Origin: Nitrospinaceae bacterium | GTDB lineage: Bacteria > Nitrospinota > Nitrospinia > Nitrospinales > Nitrospinaceae | Length of the DNA stretch: 64,000 nucleotides | Assembly (NCBI GenBank): GCA_028278405.1 | Contig: JANQEK010000004.1 | Location: forward strand, 1-64,000 | Direction: 5' to 3' | Shown: positions 45,684 to 54,242 of the stretch, piece after piece | How the letters are laid out: each line of letters begins with the position of its first letter | Numbering within the stretch: position 1 is the stretch's first letter | Made by a program: the position numbers and the translations under genes | Notes under the pieces: model-generated | Seen by the model: the letters and a program-made list of their open reading frames with translations, nothing else | The model's database searches: none | What the model was told of the DNA's origin: nothing

Positions 45684-46448
45684 TCATCTTTTGAGGTACA
45701 GGAGGGGATTTTTAGGATGGGTATCGTTGCGGACTTCGAAATGGACATGCGGTCCGGTAGCCCGTCCAGTTTTGCCGACCCGCGCGATCATCTGCCCGCG
45801 CTTCACCTTGCTCCCTTTTTTAACGAGGTTGCGCGAATTATGGGCGTATACCGTGGTCAGGTTGCCGGGATGCTTAATAATGATCATCAGGCCGTATCCC
45901 GTGGGACCCCAGCCGCTGAACTCGACTTTTCCCTCATTGGCGGCCCGGATCGGGGTTCCCCGGCGCGCGCCGATGTCGATCCCATGATGGTTTTTGCCGT
46001 TACGCGTGCCGAATCGCGATGTCAGCACCCCACCCCGCACCGGCCACAGCAGTCTTCTTTTGGCGGCCATTTTTTTCTTTTTGGCGACTCCTTTGCCTTT
46101 GGCTACGAATTTCTTTTTTTTGGGAAGAGAATGTTTGGCCACACCGGGGACTGTCGGTGCCACGTACACCACCCGGTCGGCGTTGGGAATCCAGAGGTGG
46201 TGGCCGACATCCAGTTCTGACGGGTCCTGGATTCCGTTGATTTCCTGCAGCTCCTTCGCACTGAGGCCGTAGGCTTTGGCGATGGAATATAAAGTCTGCC
46301 CTTTCTGGACGGGGTGATAGATACCCTCCGAATTGTGGTGATAGTAATCCAACGACTCGTAATAGGGCACACCACCGCAATTGGCGAGGGTCAAACCCAG
46401 GGCCAGGCACAGGGAAAAACGCACCAGAAGCTGTCGGAGGGAGATCAT
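45684..46448 (-). CDS. LysM/M23 peptidase-like lipoprotein (NlpD/MepM type)
   Basis: 254 residues. The signal sequence ends in a lipobox (TLANCGG, Cys about 24), so the protein is membrane-anchored. A LysM domain binds peptidoglycan ([20 protein letters not shown] ... [10 protein letters not shown], about 47-92). A Lys-rich linker ([17 protein letters not shown]) joins it to an M23/LytM domain (about 133-254). There the zinc ligand pattern is kept as HHGIDIG (HxxxD) and HVHFEVR (HxH), and the second-shell His in TVYAHNSRN is present. It is likely an active cell-wall endopeptidase or an NlpD-like amidase activator. Confidence 0.93.
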   Translation of the reverse strand: MISLRQLLVRFSLCLALGLTLANCGGVPYYESLDYYHHNSEGIYHPVQKGQTLYSIAKAYGLSAKELQEINGIQDPSELDVGHHLWIPNADRVVYVAPTVPGVAKHSLPKKKKFVAKGKGVAKKKKMAAKRRLLWPVRGGVLTSRFGTRNGKNHHGIDIGARRGTPIRAANEGKVEFSGWGPTGYGLMIIIKHPGNLTTVYAHNSRNLVKKGSKVKRGQMIARVGKTGRATGPHVHFEVRNDTHPKNPLLYLKR

Positions 46449-46643
46449 GGCAGGTTAACATTAAGTTATTGTTAATAAATAGCTTATGATATTCAAAAGC
46501 GTCGTGTCAAGGCGATTCACGGCTTTACATGGTCTGCAACATCCTGTATAAACCGGGATTATCGCGATGCCGCTTTACCGCCGTTCCAAGCTGCCCTGGA
46601 ACCGGGGAAGAAAGATAATCCATATACCAACCCGAGAATTCAT

Positions 46644-47783
46644 GTGACTCGCCTGATCCTGATTGGTTTCATCACTTCGGCCCTGTTTGGAACCGCTACC
46701 GGATGCGGTCCCAGCGCCAAGGACCCGCAACCTTTCGGCATTCCCTCCGCATACAAGGTCGGCAAAAAACCCGCCACGCTGGTCGCTCACGACATGAACA
46801 ACGACGACTTTCCGGACCTTCTGGTCCCGAATACGGACGACCACACGCTGATGTTTTTCGAAGGCAACGGTGACGGCACGTTCAAGGAACCGTTCGTGAT
46901 GAACACCGGCAGGGAGCCGGTTGCTCTGGCCGTAGCGGATTTCAACGGCGACCGCATTGCTGATGCCGCGATTTGCAATTACGGCGACGGCAACTTCTCG
47001 GTTATCCTCGGACAGAAAGACGGCGTGTTCAAGATGCTCGATCCGGTCAAAACCGGCAAGCTTCCGATCGCCGTAACCACCGGTGATTTCAACAACGACC
47101 GCAAGGCGGATCTGGCTGTGACGTTGCGGTTTGACAAGTTGATTATTTTTCTCGGGAACGGCGACGGCACCTTCAAACCGGCGGAAGCCTACCATGCCCC
47201 CGGAACACCGGCGCGGCTGGTCTCGGGCGATTACAACGGCGACAACAACCAGGACCTCGCTATCACCTTCAATGCCATGAAGATGAACTTTATCCGCATC
47301 TACTTTGGCAACGGTGACGGTACCTTCCAGGTCCCCAAAAAAGTGTTCGGCGGCAAGCAGGCGAGTTTTATCACCCAGAGCGACATGAACGGCGACAACC
47401 ATCTGGATTTGATCATCTCCAGCGCGACGGCGGACAGCCTCACCATTTTTCTGGGAGACGGCAAAGGCGGATTCAAAAGACAACAGGACTTTGCCGCGGA
47501 AAAGGGGCCGGGCTATATTGTGCCGGGGGAGTTTACCGGAGATAAGGTGCCGGATTTGATCGTCGGCAACGTGCGCGATGGTGATATCTCGCTACTGCAG
47601 GGTCGGGGCGACGGGTCGTTCATCTTTCCGCACTTCAATTATCCGGTGGGACGCCAACCACGCTCCATCGCCGGCGCCGACTTCAACAAGGACGGATTGA
47701 AGGATCTCGCAGTGCTGCTTTACGATTCCGCCACCCTTCAAATCTTCATGCGCAAAATCGACAATCCGCGAATTGAATCCTAA
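46644..47783 (+). CDS. FG-GAP/VCBS-repeat lipoprotein
   Basis: 379 residues from a GTG at 46644. The signal peptide MTRLILIGFITSALFGTATG is followed by Cys (lipobox-like ATGC), so it is probably a lipoprotein. The mature part has about six FG-GAP/VCBS repeats of roughly 50 residues, each with a calcium-binding DxNxDxxxD loop: DMNNDDFPDLLV, DFNGDRIADAAI, DFNNDRKADLAV, DYNGDNNQDLAI, DMNGDNHLDLII, DFNKDGLKDLAV, alternating with GNGDGTF turns. This predicts a seven-bladed propeller on the cell envelope; ligand unknown. The long opposite-strand frame here is a shadow of these repeats. Confidence 0.92.
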   Translation: MTRLILIGFITSALFGTATGCGPSAKDPQPFGIPSAYKVGKKPATLVAHDMNNDDFPDLLVPNTDDHTLMFFEGNGDGTFKEPFVMNTGREPVALAVADFNGDRIADAAICNYGDGNFSVILGQKDGVFKMLDPVKTGKLPIAVTTGDFNNDRKADLAVTLRFDKLIIFLGNGDGTFKPAEAYHAPGTPARLVSGDYNGDNNQDLAITFNAMKMNFIRIYFGNGDGTFQVPKKVFGGKQASFITQSDMNGDNHLDLIISSATADSLTIFLGDGKGGFKRQQDFAAEKGPGYIVPGEFTGDKVPDLIVGNVRDGDISLLQGRGDGSFIFPHFNYPVGRQPRSIAGADFNKDGLKDLAVLLYDSATLQIFMRKIDNPRIES

Positions 47784-47786
47784 ATT

Positions 47787-47817
47787 ATTCAAAAAAATAT
47801 CCATCAAAGATGGATAT
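47787..47817 (-). terminator. Terminator of the AT-rich cassette
   Basis: Inverted repeat ATATCCATC (47797-47805), loop AAA, GATGGATAT (47809-47817). Read on the minus strand it is followed by TTTTTTTGAATAA. It lies 34 bases past the stop of the last cassette gene and touches the end of the FG-GAP gene, so it insulates the cassette. On the plus strand the T-tract is missing. Confidence 0.8.
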
Positions 47818-47850
47818 ATAAACACTAGCAAACTACAGCTTTTTCTGTTG

Positions 47851-48681
47851 CTATTTAATTGAGTTTTTTAACTTAATAATTTCTGAAACAATTCTTGGGC
47901 CGCCCATCATTCTTTCAGCAAATTGCTTTTCTCTTTTTTCCTTTTCCGCAACGGTAGGAACAGGATGGTCAAGAAGGTTACGGGCATTTCGAAAAGAATG
48001 AAGATCTACCTTAAATGCTTCCGTAATCGTGGGTCTTCCTGTATGTTGATTTTTTGAGGCCAAAGCATTGATTTTCCCAGACCAATCAATTTTATTATTC
48101 TCTACATTTGATAAAACTAAGTTACATCGACCCTTTTTAATAGCTTTAATTAAAAGATTGTGAGTGAGTCCTTCTGCTAATTCACACATATCTCGAAGCG
48201 CATCATGCCTCTCACCACCATTAAATTTTTCAATAAGAGAAGTTACCTGGTGCTTTTTATTTCCATAATTTAAGGTGGGATCTGGAGTCACACATAATGC
48301 TGGATTATTAGATTTCAACATAAAATCTAAATTTTCTGAATCATGATTGACTAATATTAAACCAATATTATTTTTTTTTAGTTTCTGCAACATTGCAGAA
48401 GGAATAGCCTGGCCTTCCTTAACAGCAATATGAAATTCACAATAAATTCTCCGTGCGCCTAACCAATTTTTGAATAGAATAATTCTATTATCTAAATCAG
48501 GCTCTGCTAACACTTCTATCAAGTAAGCGAATTTACGTTTCCAGCAGATCAAGGTAGTTACAAATTCAGCTTCATGATGAATTTCAGTTTCACATTTAAC
48601 ATCAAAACGACGCTTGCTATAATATTTTGCAACGATTTCGGCAGTGGATTGGGCTTCCTCCGGTGTAAATTCGTATGGCAT
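47851..48681 (-). CDS. Unknown protein with HEPN-type RNxxxH motif (cassette gene 3)
   Basis: 276 residues, starting three bases after the ParB-like gene. No annotated family recognised. N-terminal ~115 residues are alpha/beta (FVTTLICWKRKFAYLIEV ... KNNIGLILVNHD), recalling a restriction-endonuclease-like fold, but the (D/E)xK lysine is not visible (IEVLA), so a nuclease there would be degenerate. The C-terminal ~115 residues are helical and contain DLHSFRNARNLLDHP. Here R234-N235-LLD-H239 fits RNxxxH, the catalytic motif of HEPN ribonucleases, often found in toxins and abortive-infection proteins. Base composition is strongly AT-rich. Role as a toxic effector is inferred from the motif and the neighbours. 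Confidence 0.75.
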   Translation of the reverse strand: MPYEFTPEEAQSTAEIVAKYYSKRRFDVKCETEIHHEAEFVTTLICWKRKFAYLIEVLAEPDLDNRIILFKNWLGARRIYCEFHIAVKEGQAIPSAMLQKLKKNNIGLILVNHDSENLDFMLKSNNPALCVTPDPTLNYGNKKHQVTSLIEKFNGGERHDALRDMCELAEGLTHNLLIKAIKKGRCNLVLSNVENNKIDWSGKINALASKNQHTGRPTITEAFKVDLHSFRNARNLLDHPVPTVAEKEKREKQFAERMMGGPRIVSEIIKLKNSIK

Positions 48682-48684
48682 TTT

Positions 48685-49632
48685 TTAACGACCGAGAATC
48701 CTATTAATTTCTTCAGACAATCCTCTAAGGCTTTTTTTCAGTTCTGGGGGAAGTTCTTCCGAACTCTTAATTGCCCGCATTAGTTTGATGAGCCCATCAA
48801 TCTTACTATTAAGATCACGAGCTTGATAACTATTGGAGACAGTGTCCTCGTAGGCCTCGCTAATCTTATAGCTTTTATTAGTGATTAACTCCTCAATAAC
48901 AGGCTTGACCACTTCTTTATCTACCCCAGCCCGTTCACCACGGGCAATTTTGCTAACTTCCCTAAATTTCACAACATTATCGACTGTTCCTGACTTATAC
49001 TTTTGCACCATCGAATCTAAATATTGTCGATGAGATATCTTATTAAAAATCTCTGGAATATATCTTTGGATAGCATTTTGAGATTTAATTATTTCGATAA
49101 AAAGATCCGCCTTAACTTTCTGTTGGTCTCTTGGTTTCTTAGCTTCCTCCATCAGCATTTTTTGATATTTTTTTGGCAGCCTTAAAAGATCCTGTGCGCG
49201 CTTAACAGTCGAAAGCGGAACACCAGTAACTCCGGCTAAATCATTGGGCCCATGAGGCTTTTTCTTTTGTTTAAGTAACTCCCTTATCTCCTCAAGCTTA
49301 TACGCCATAGGCATAATGTCCCAATCCACACGTACGTTATGGATATTAAACATCATTAGTAAATTATTTAGTGGGCTTGGCTTCGGCAAAATAATAGCTG
49401 GCATTGTTTTTAAATTGAGTTTTTTTGCACAACGCCATCGTCTTTCTCCGTCAACAAGAGTAAACCTACTCCCATTTTTGTACAAAGTGATTGGAACTTG
49501 AATTCCTACGTTTTCAATCGAAGTTAATAGCTCCAATAACTCCTTTTCTCGAAAAATCATTCGGGGATTATCTTTATTTCTTGAAATTTTTTGCGGAGAG
49601 ATATATTCCAAGTTTTCGGTTCTAGCCACCAT
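48685..49632 (-). CDS. ParB-like nuclease-domain DNA-binding protein (cassette gene 2)
   Basis: 315 residues from the ATG at 49630-49632 with GAGG upstream. Residues ~8-85 are a ParB/Srx (ParB N-terminal) domain: NPRMIFREKELLELLTSIEN, then GIQVPITLYKNG and LVDGERRWRCAKKLNL, the GERRxR CTP-binding motif. Residues ~130-160 resemble the ParB helix-turn-helix (NDLAGVTGVPLSTVKRAQDL LRLP). The rest is helical and charged. There is no ParA ATPase nearby, so plasmid or chromosome partition is unlikely. A regulatory or DNA-sliding role within the cassette is more plausible. AT-rich, unlike the surrounding genes. Confidence 0.88.
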   Translation of the reverse strand: MVARTENLEYISPQKISRNKDNPRMIFREKELLELLTSIENVGIQVPITLYKNGSRFTLVDGERRWRCAKKLNLKTMPAIILPKPSPLNNLLMMFNIHNVRVDWDIMPMAYKLEEIRELLKQKKKPHGPNDLAGVTGVPLSTVKRAQDLLRLPKKYQKMLMEEAKKPRDQQKVKADLFIEIIKSQNAIQRYIPEIFNKISHRQYLDSMVQKYKSGTVDNVVKFREVSKIARGERAGVDKEVVKPVIEELITNKSYKISEAYEDTVSNSYQARDLNSKIDGLIKLMRAIKSSEELPPELKKSLRGLSEEINRILGR

Positions 49633-49649
49633 GCTACCTCTATATTTTT

Positions 49650-50480
49650 TTAGGTATAAATTACTAATTCTTTACAAGATCCTCTATACAAAGAATTACC
49701 AGCAATAACACTATGCCTATTAACTCTCTTAATGAAAAAGTTATTTTTATATAGTTTACGAATTAATAAATTGTTTGCATTTGTGCATAAGATTTTTACT
49801 CCCCTCTTCTTAGCAGCCAATAAGCATTCACTTAATCGAATTTGATCCTCCCACTGAAAGAGCCTATCATTATATTTTATAAATCCATTGTCATCATGCT
49901 TAACTGTATAGGGAGGATCAACAAACAAAAAATCATCTTTCTCAGCTTTTTGAACTATTATTTCAAAATCCGAAACTAAGAGTTTTGCTCCTTTAAGCAA
50001 TCTTGAAATTTTTCCAAAATCATCTGTATTCAAGATCACATTTGTTTTTGTTCCAATCGGCACATTAAAAACCCCTTCCCTATTTACTCTATATAGACCA
50101 TTCCAACATGTTCGATTCAAATAAATAAACCTTGCTGCACCTTTTTTTAATTCATCAAAATTTCTTGAACGAATCTTGTAGTAATAATCCTCGCTGTGAT
50201 CTTTATGATATTTTTTTAAAATATTCCATACCGATTCCCAATCAGTTTTAATACCACGATATGTATCGATTAAATCGCGATTAATATCTGAAAGGATAGC
50301 TTTTTGGGGTTGAAGATGAAAAAATACTGCTCCGCTTCCTAAGAAAGGTTCAATATAGCGGTTAAAGTTTTTTGGAAACAACTCTGGATACTGTGTAATA
50401 AGCCATCTTTTTCCGCCAGCCCATTTTAAAAACGGAACAACTTTGTCTTTGGTAATATGATAATTATTTTTTCGAGGCAT
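49650..50480 (-). CDS. Dam-like DNA adenine N6-methyltransferase (D12 class; cassette gene 1)
   Basis: 276 residues. Motifs of the alpha-type (D12/Dam) adenine methylases: FLKWAGGKRWL at residues 17-27 (SAM binding), RYIEPFLGSGAVFFHL, AILSDINRDLIDTY and the catalytic DPPY at 188-191 (FLFVDPPYTVKHDD). The family methylates adenine in short sites such as GATC. No strong ribosome-binding site is visible before the ATG. First gene of a tight, AT-rich three-gene unit; 17 bases separate it from the ParB-like gene. No classical restriction enzyme follows, so it may be an orphan methylase, an antitoxin-like component, or part of a new defence system. Confidence 0.93.
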   Translation of the reverse strand: MPRKNNYHITKDKVVPFLKWAGGKRWLITQYPELFPKNFNRYIEPFLGSGAVFFHLQPQKAILSDINRDLIDTYRGIKTDWESVWNILKKYHKDHSEDYYYKIRSRNFDELKKGAARFIYLNRTCWNGLYRVNREGVFNVPIGTKTNVILNTDDFGKISRLLKGAKLLVSDFEIIVQKAEKDDFLFVDPPYTVKHDDNGFIKYNDRLFQWEDQIRLSECLLAAKKRGVKILCTNANNLLIRKLYKNNFFIKRVNRHSVIAGNSLYRGSCKELVIYT

Positions 50481-50565
50481 AAATAAATTTCAATTAAGAA
50501 TAACTAATTGTTACAGATACTTAAAAGGCTCGACCTATACTTTAGAAAAATAATAAATTCGACTG

Positions 50566-50593
50566 ATTATATATGAAAAATTTGACATACCAA
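50566..50593 (-). promoter_or_regulatory. Sigma-70-like promoter of the cassette
   Basis: On the minus strand TTGGTA (50588-50593), a 16-base spacer, then TATAAT (50566-50571), 86 bases before the methylase ATG. The -10 is perfect, the -35 matches four of six positions. The whole area is AT-rich, so chance matches are possible, but position and direction fit. Confidence 0.55.
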
Positions 50594-50621
50594 TTTTTTA
50601 AATTAGCGTAGCTTCAATAAG

Positions 50622-50659
50622 AATACTCCCCAAAAAGCTACAACAGAAATGGGAGTATT
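50622..50659. repeat. Inverted repeat in the cassette upstream region
   Basis: AATACTCCC (50622-50630) and GGGAGTATT (50651-50659) are perfect inverted copies separated by 20 bases. It lies between the ExeA-like gene's end and the cassette promoter. It could be a weak terminator of the upstream gene on the minus strand, an operator for the ParB-like protein, or an insertion boundary. There is no long T-tract. Confidence 0.5.
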
Positions 50660-50774
50660 ATTGTAAGTACTGAAATATTAAAGGGGAAAAGGAAAGAGGC
50701 AAAATAGCTAAACTTCTCTACGATGTTTTGATGAAGCCTTAAACTCCCTCAAAATAGCAGCGAGTGAGCCGTTT

Positions 50775-52841
50775 TTACCCTCCAGTGAGTTTCGGGGCGT
50801 CGTAGGAAGGCAGGCGGTTGTAGAGGATCATCTGTGTTTCGGTGTCGAGGCGGCCGTGGTCCTTGAGATTATAGTAACGCTGGAACTTGGCCACAGCATC
50901 GGTTGTGCGGCGCCCAAACTTGGAGTCGGTGGTTCCTTCATAAAAACCCAGAAGGTTCAACTGCTGTTGCAGCCACTTGGCGGGGTTGCCTCGATCACCG
51001 GTTTTCATACTTGCAGGTAATTGTTCAAAGTTTTTCCAGGGTACCCAGGCCTTACGGCTCCACAACGATTCAAACAGAGACAGCGACATTTCAAATGTCT
51101 CGCTGGATTGGAAGATTCCCACATTGCCCTTGAGTCCCACCAGCGCCAGGTAACGTGCGCCCTTGCCTTCCGGAAGGTTGAGTTCCACCAGGGCCGGATA
51201 ATTGAGCGTGGTCAACCGGTTCAGGTTGCCGTTCGATTCGTAGACGGAAATCCCGTAATCCGCTTTCAAAATTTTCTGCGCTTTAGGCGTAAAGGTGACC
51301 GTTTCTTTCTTGAACGCACGCCATTTTTTCAGAACCTGACGGGCAGCTTCGATTTTACTTTCACCGGTTGTTAATTTGGACAATTCTTCGACCAATTCTT
51401 TTTCCCGAGAAAGCTGCACCAGAGCTTGCGATGTTTCTGGAGCAGGCTCAGCCGGTGACGGTGTGCTGCCTACGGCGGCCAAGGTACGGGTTTGCGGTGA
51501 CGCCTGGGGCACCAGTTGTCCCGGCCGGGTCAGATCCATCGGGGTCCGTTCGATCATTTGTGTGAGGTTGTCCTGGGGCGGGGGTACCGGATCGGGCCAG
51601 GGGTACTGGGTTTTAAAATAGAATCCGATCGCCGCCAACCCACCGATGACCAGTAACGCGGGGGCCAACTTGCGGAACCAGTTTTTTCCGGGAAGTTTTG
51701 GCTGGATGTCTTCCAGCCTCTCCACTGCCATATCGATCACGATGCGGTCGATTTTTTTTACACCCTGCAAATGCGCTTCTGCCAGTGCCTGGTCGGCCAG
51801 GCGGTTGATCAACCGGGGGAGTCCGCCGGATGCGCGGAACACAGCATCAGCCGCCTGACGGCTGAAGGCGACCTTGCCCTTGCCGCCTGCAACATGTAAA
51901 CGGTGCTGGATATAACCATGCGTTTCTTCAACATTCAACGGCTCCAGTTCCCACTGGGCACCCGTGCGCTGCCGAAGCGATGCCATGGAGGGCCGGTTCA
52001 GGATTTTGTTCAACTCCGGCTGACCCACCAGAATGATCTGGAGCAGTTTATCTTTTTCAGTTTCGAGGTTGGACAGAATGCGCAACTCTTCCAGTATCCC
52101 GGGGCTGAGGTCCTGCGCTTCATCCACCACCACGACGACACGCCGTCCCTCTTGATTCTTACTGATGAGAAACTTCCTGAGTTGGAACAACAGTTCCTTT
52201 TTATTGGCGCTGTGCGCCGGAAGGTTAAACTCGGCGTTGATGAATTGCAGCAGCTCCACCACGCTTTCGCAGGGATGAACCAGATAGGCAAAATCGATAC
52301 TCGAATTCAACTCCTTTAAAAAACTGCGGCAGAGAGTGGTTTTACCGGTTCCTGTTGCACCTGTGATTTTGACGATTCCTTTATCGCCCTGAAGAGCAAG
52401 CACACACTGAGCCAGCATTTCCTTGTTGCGGGAGCTCAGGTAAAAGTATTCCGGGTTGGGGATGAGCTCAAACGGCTTGGCGCTCAATCCAAAGAAGTCC
52501 ATATACGTCCGGATCAATTTGCGCTTGGCGATCATTCCCTCGACCTCGCCCACTGCACGCGGAGGAGCCGGAGTCTTTTCTGATAAATCCGTATCCTTGT
52601 CAAAGAGCATCCGCGCATTGTATTCCCTGCGCTTGGCCTCATCCGAAAGCAGGTCGTATGCCTCCTGGACCTGTTCGATCTGCTCGGTCAGCGACCCCTT
52701 CAGAGGACCCGGCTTGGGGCGCTCCTGGGGATGATCGAAATAACGTATCCAGTTCAAATAGGATTCTTTGACTTTGCGTGGCGAAGCCTGGGGTGAAATA
52801 CCCAGAGCCTTGTAGTAATCGGTGTGTTTGACGGGGGACAC
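50775..52841 (-). CDS. J-domain/ExeA(GspA)-like ATPase/peptidoglycan-binding fusion protein
   Basis: 688 residues. Order: an N-terminal J-like domain (about 5-80; DYYKALGISPQASPRKVKES ... QEAYDLLSDEAKRREYNARM) whose HPD tripeptide reads HPQ; an ExeA/GspA-type AAA ATPase (about 110-385; NPEYFYLSSRNKEMLAQCV, Walker A GATGTGKTTL, Walker B VVVVDEAQDL); one membrane helix (LAPALLVIGGLAAIGFYF, about 393-410); a Pro-rich periplasmic linker; and a C-terminal peptidoglycan-binding domain (WLQQQLNLLGFYEGTTDSKF GRRTTDAVAKF). GspA proteins energise passage of secretins or pili through the peptidoglycan, so it may serve the PilQ pore. The J domain probably cannot stimulate DnaK. Confidence 0.88.
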   Translation of the reverse strand: MSPVKHTDYYKALGISPQASPRKVKESYLNWIRYFDHPQERPKPGPLKGSLTEQIEQVQEAYDLLSDEAKRREYNARMLFDKDTDLSEKTPAPPRAVGEVEGMIAKRKLIRTYMDFFGLSAKPFELIPNPEYFYLSSRNKEMLAQCVLALQGDKGIVKITGATGTGKTTLCRSFLKELNSSIDFAYLVHPCESVVELLQFINAEFNLPAHSANKKELLFQLRKFLISKNQEGRRVVVVVDEAQDLSPGILEELRILSNLETEKDKLLQIILVGQPELNKILNRPSMASLRQRTGAQWELEPLNVEETHGYIQHRLHVAGGKGKVAFSRQAADAVFRASGGLPRLINRLADQALAEAHLQGVKKIDRIVIDMAVERLEDIQPKLPGKNWFRKLAPALLVIGGLAAIGFYFKTQYPWPDPVPPPQDNLTQMIERTPMDLTRPGQLVPQASPQTRTLAAVGSTPSPAEPAPETSQALVQLSREKELVEELSKLTTGESKIEAARQVLKKWRAFKKETVTFTPKAQKILKADYGISVYESNGNLNRLTTLNYPALVELNLPEGKGARYLALVGLKGNVGIFQSSETFEMSLSLFESLWSRKAWVPWKNFEQLPASMKTGDRGNPAKWLQQQLNLLGFYEGTTDSKFGRRTTDAVAKFQRYYNLKDHGRLDTETQMILYNRLPSYDAPKLTGG

Positions 52842-53064
52842 AGGACGTTCTCCAGAAATTCATGGACCCATTCCAATAAAAGGGCGGTTTTTAGCCGCCG
52901 TAACAATATACAAATTCTGGAAGGGGCTGTAAACAAAAAATGAAGAATAAGTCCTTAAAAAACAATGATATGGATAAGCGCCGATAAAGCTTAGGGGGTT
53001 GACCATGGAAAGCGGATCGGGTTAGGGTGTGGCCCAGAATTCATACCCATTGGATCCGATCATC

Positions 53065-53259
53065 ATGACCTCAAATACCCCGCGGCAAACCAAATGTCCC
53101 ATTTGCAATAAACCGGCACTTAAAAAGGACAATGCTTTTTTCCCGTTCTGCTCCGAGCGGTGCCGATTGGTTGATCTTGGGAAATGGCTTGATGGAGATT
53201 ACGCCGTGCCCGGCAGTGATTCTCCTTCATCACCCGACTCCCCTGACGGGGAGGGGTAA
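53065..53259 (+). CDS. yacG: Zinc-finger protein YacG (DNA gyrase inhibitor family)
   Basis: 64 residues from the ATG at 53065; an in-frame GTG at 53029 would add 12 residues. The family zinc site is clear: [13 protein letters not shown] then [17 protein letters not shown], followed by a Ser/Pro/Asp-rich tail. YacG binds the GyrB subunit and inhibits gyrase in E. coli. The size is typical. It is convergent with the DsrE-like gene; the short stretch after the stop has a GC-rich element resembling the 60.6/63.6 kb repeats. Confidence 0.9.
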   Translation: MTSNTPRQTKCPICNKPALKKDNAFFPFCSERCRLVDLGKWLDGDYAVPGSDSPSSPDSPDGEG

Positions 53260-53270
53260 CTTGCGAAACG

Positions 53271-53738
53271 CTAGGGCTTGATGTAGAGGTAGCCCTGTTC
53301 CTGAAGGTCGGCAATACGTTTGACGGCAACCGGGTGCTCGGTAGGTTGAAATCCCGGCGTTAATTTGTCCAAGGGACGCTTGAATAGTTTCATGGACACC
53401 TGGCACATTTCCGGTTTGACGCCTATATCCAGAATCTTTTTCAGTTTAGCTTTGAGGACGGGATCAACGGTTTCCCGGTCAAACAACATCAAGGCCGGTC
53501 CGTGCACCACCACTTTGACATCGATTTTGTCCATCCCGCCTTCCGCCTCGATGTGCTTGTTGATCAGTGCCATGGCATACTTTGCGGTACCGACATTCGA
53601 TCCGTCAATGTGATACAAAACTTTCAATTTACCATCGGACGTACGATGGTTGTCTGCTCCCGCCTGGGCGGCAACCGTTCCAGCCAGCAAAAAAATTCCG
53701 ATCCATAGAATTCGCAAAACTGTTTGGTGACCCAACAT
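53271..53738 (-). CDS. Periplasmic DsrE-like protein
   Basis: 155 residues. A signal peptide (about 1-26, VLRILWIGIFLLAGTVAAQA) is followed by a DsrE/DsrF-like alpha/beta domain: KLKVLYHIDGSN, AMALINKHIEAEGG, KIDVKVVVHGPALMLF, then the conserved-position Cys in VKPEMCQVSMKLF. The family includes sulfur carrier subunits; exported single-domain members have no clear role. The single cysteine lies where DsrE active cysteines sit, so persulfide handling is possible, though unproved. Monocistronic. Confidence 0.82.
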   Translation of the reverse strand: MLGHQTVLRILWIGIFLLAGTVAAQAGADNHRTSDGKLKVLYHIDGSNVGTAKYAMALINKHIEAEGGMDKIDVKVVVHGPALMLFDRETVDPVLKAKLKKILDIGVKPEMCQVSMKLFKRPLDKLTPGFQPTEHPVAVKRIADLQEQGYLYIKP

Positions 53739-53858
53739 AATGTCCTCCTGAAACTGCGTTCCAAATATTTATAAACATGCCCCCATTCATAGAGGAATAG
53801 AGTGTTTAACCGAGTGTATCACGGCTGGAAGATCGGCAAGCAAAATCCGAACAACTTA

Positions 53859-54242
53859 TTAGGACTTGTCTGGACGGGGAATGGCGGGCAGGTCGTTGTA
53901 ACTCAGCTTAAATCCGGGATGTGCGTATTTGTACAAAAGGTCGATCACCTGCCGGATAGCGGCGACGTGATATTTGCGTTCATGGGCGCCGTCGAAATGC
54001 GGGTCGTCCTCCTCGATGGAAATGGTTCCCGGGTTGAGGTAGTTGAGATAGAACGCTCCCAGCGGACGGAACTTTTCCAACGGTTCGTCTTCAGGACAGG
54101 AATTAACGATAACCATGTGGACATCCTGACCCGGCGTGGAGTACACCTCGAACAGGCCGCCTTCCTTGATGGTGTTGCGACGGCAATAGTCCAGAATGCG
54201 GTGCGCGTCCTCGACCGAAACTTCCCTGTAAACAACGTGCAT
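53859..54242 (-). CDS. Small hypothetical protein
   Basis: 127 residues from the ATG at 54240-54242 with AGAGG upstream. The frame stays open to 54539, but that part lies opposite the next gene and lacks gene-like features. It is soluble, with mixed alpha/beta character: MHVVYREVSVEDAHRILDYC, HMVIVNSCPEDEPLEKF and an acidic loop TISIEEDDPHFDGAHERKY that could bind metal. No family recognised. Divergent from the next gene, sharing a ~120-base upstream region. Confidence 0.62.
   Translation of the reverse strand: MHVVYREVSVEDAHRILDYCRRNTIKEGGLFEVYSTPGQDVHMVIVNSCPEDEPLEKFRPLGAFYLNYLNPGTISIEEDDPHFDGAHERKYHVAAIRQVIDLLYKYAHPGFKLSYNDLPAIPRPDKS

Noticed and set aside
46575-47483. 302-codon open frame opposite the FG-GAP lipoprotein gene
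   Set aside because: It is a periodic shadow of the repeat-coding strand, without ribosome-binding site or recognisable domains, while the plus-strand protein has clear calcium-loop repeats and a lipobox.
47851-50480. Interpretation of the ParB-like gene as a plasmid or chromosome partition locus
   Set aside because: No ParA ATPase and no obvious parS repeats are nearby, and the gene is locked between a methylase and a HEPN-motif protein.
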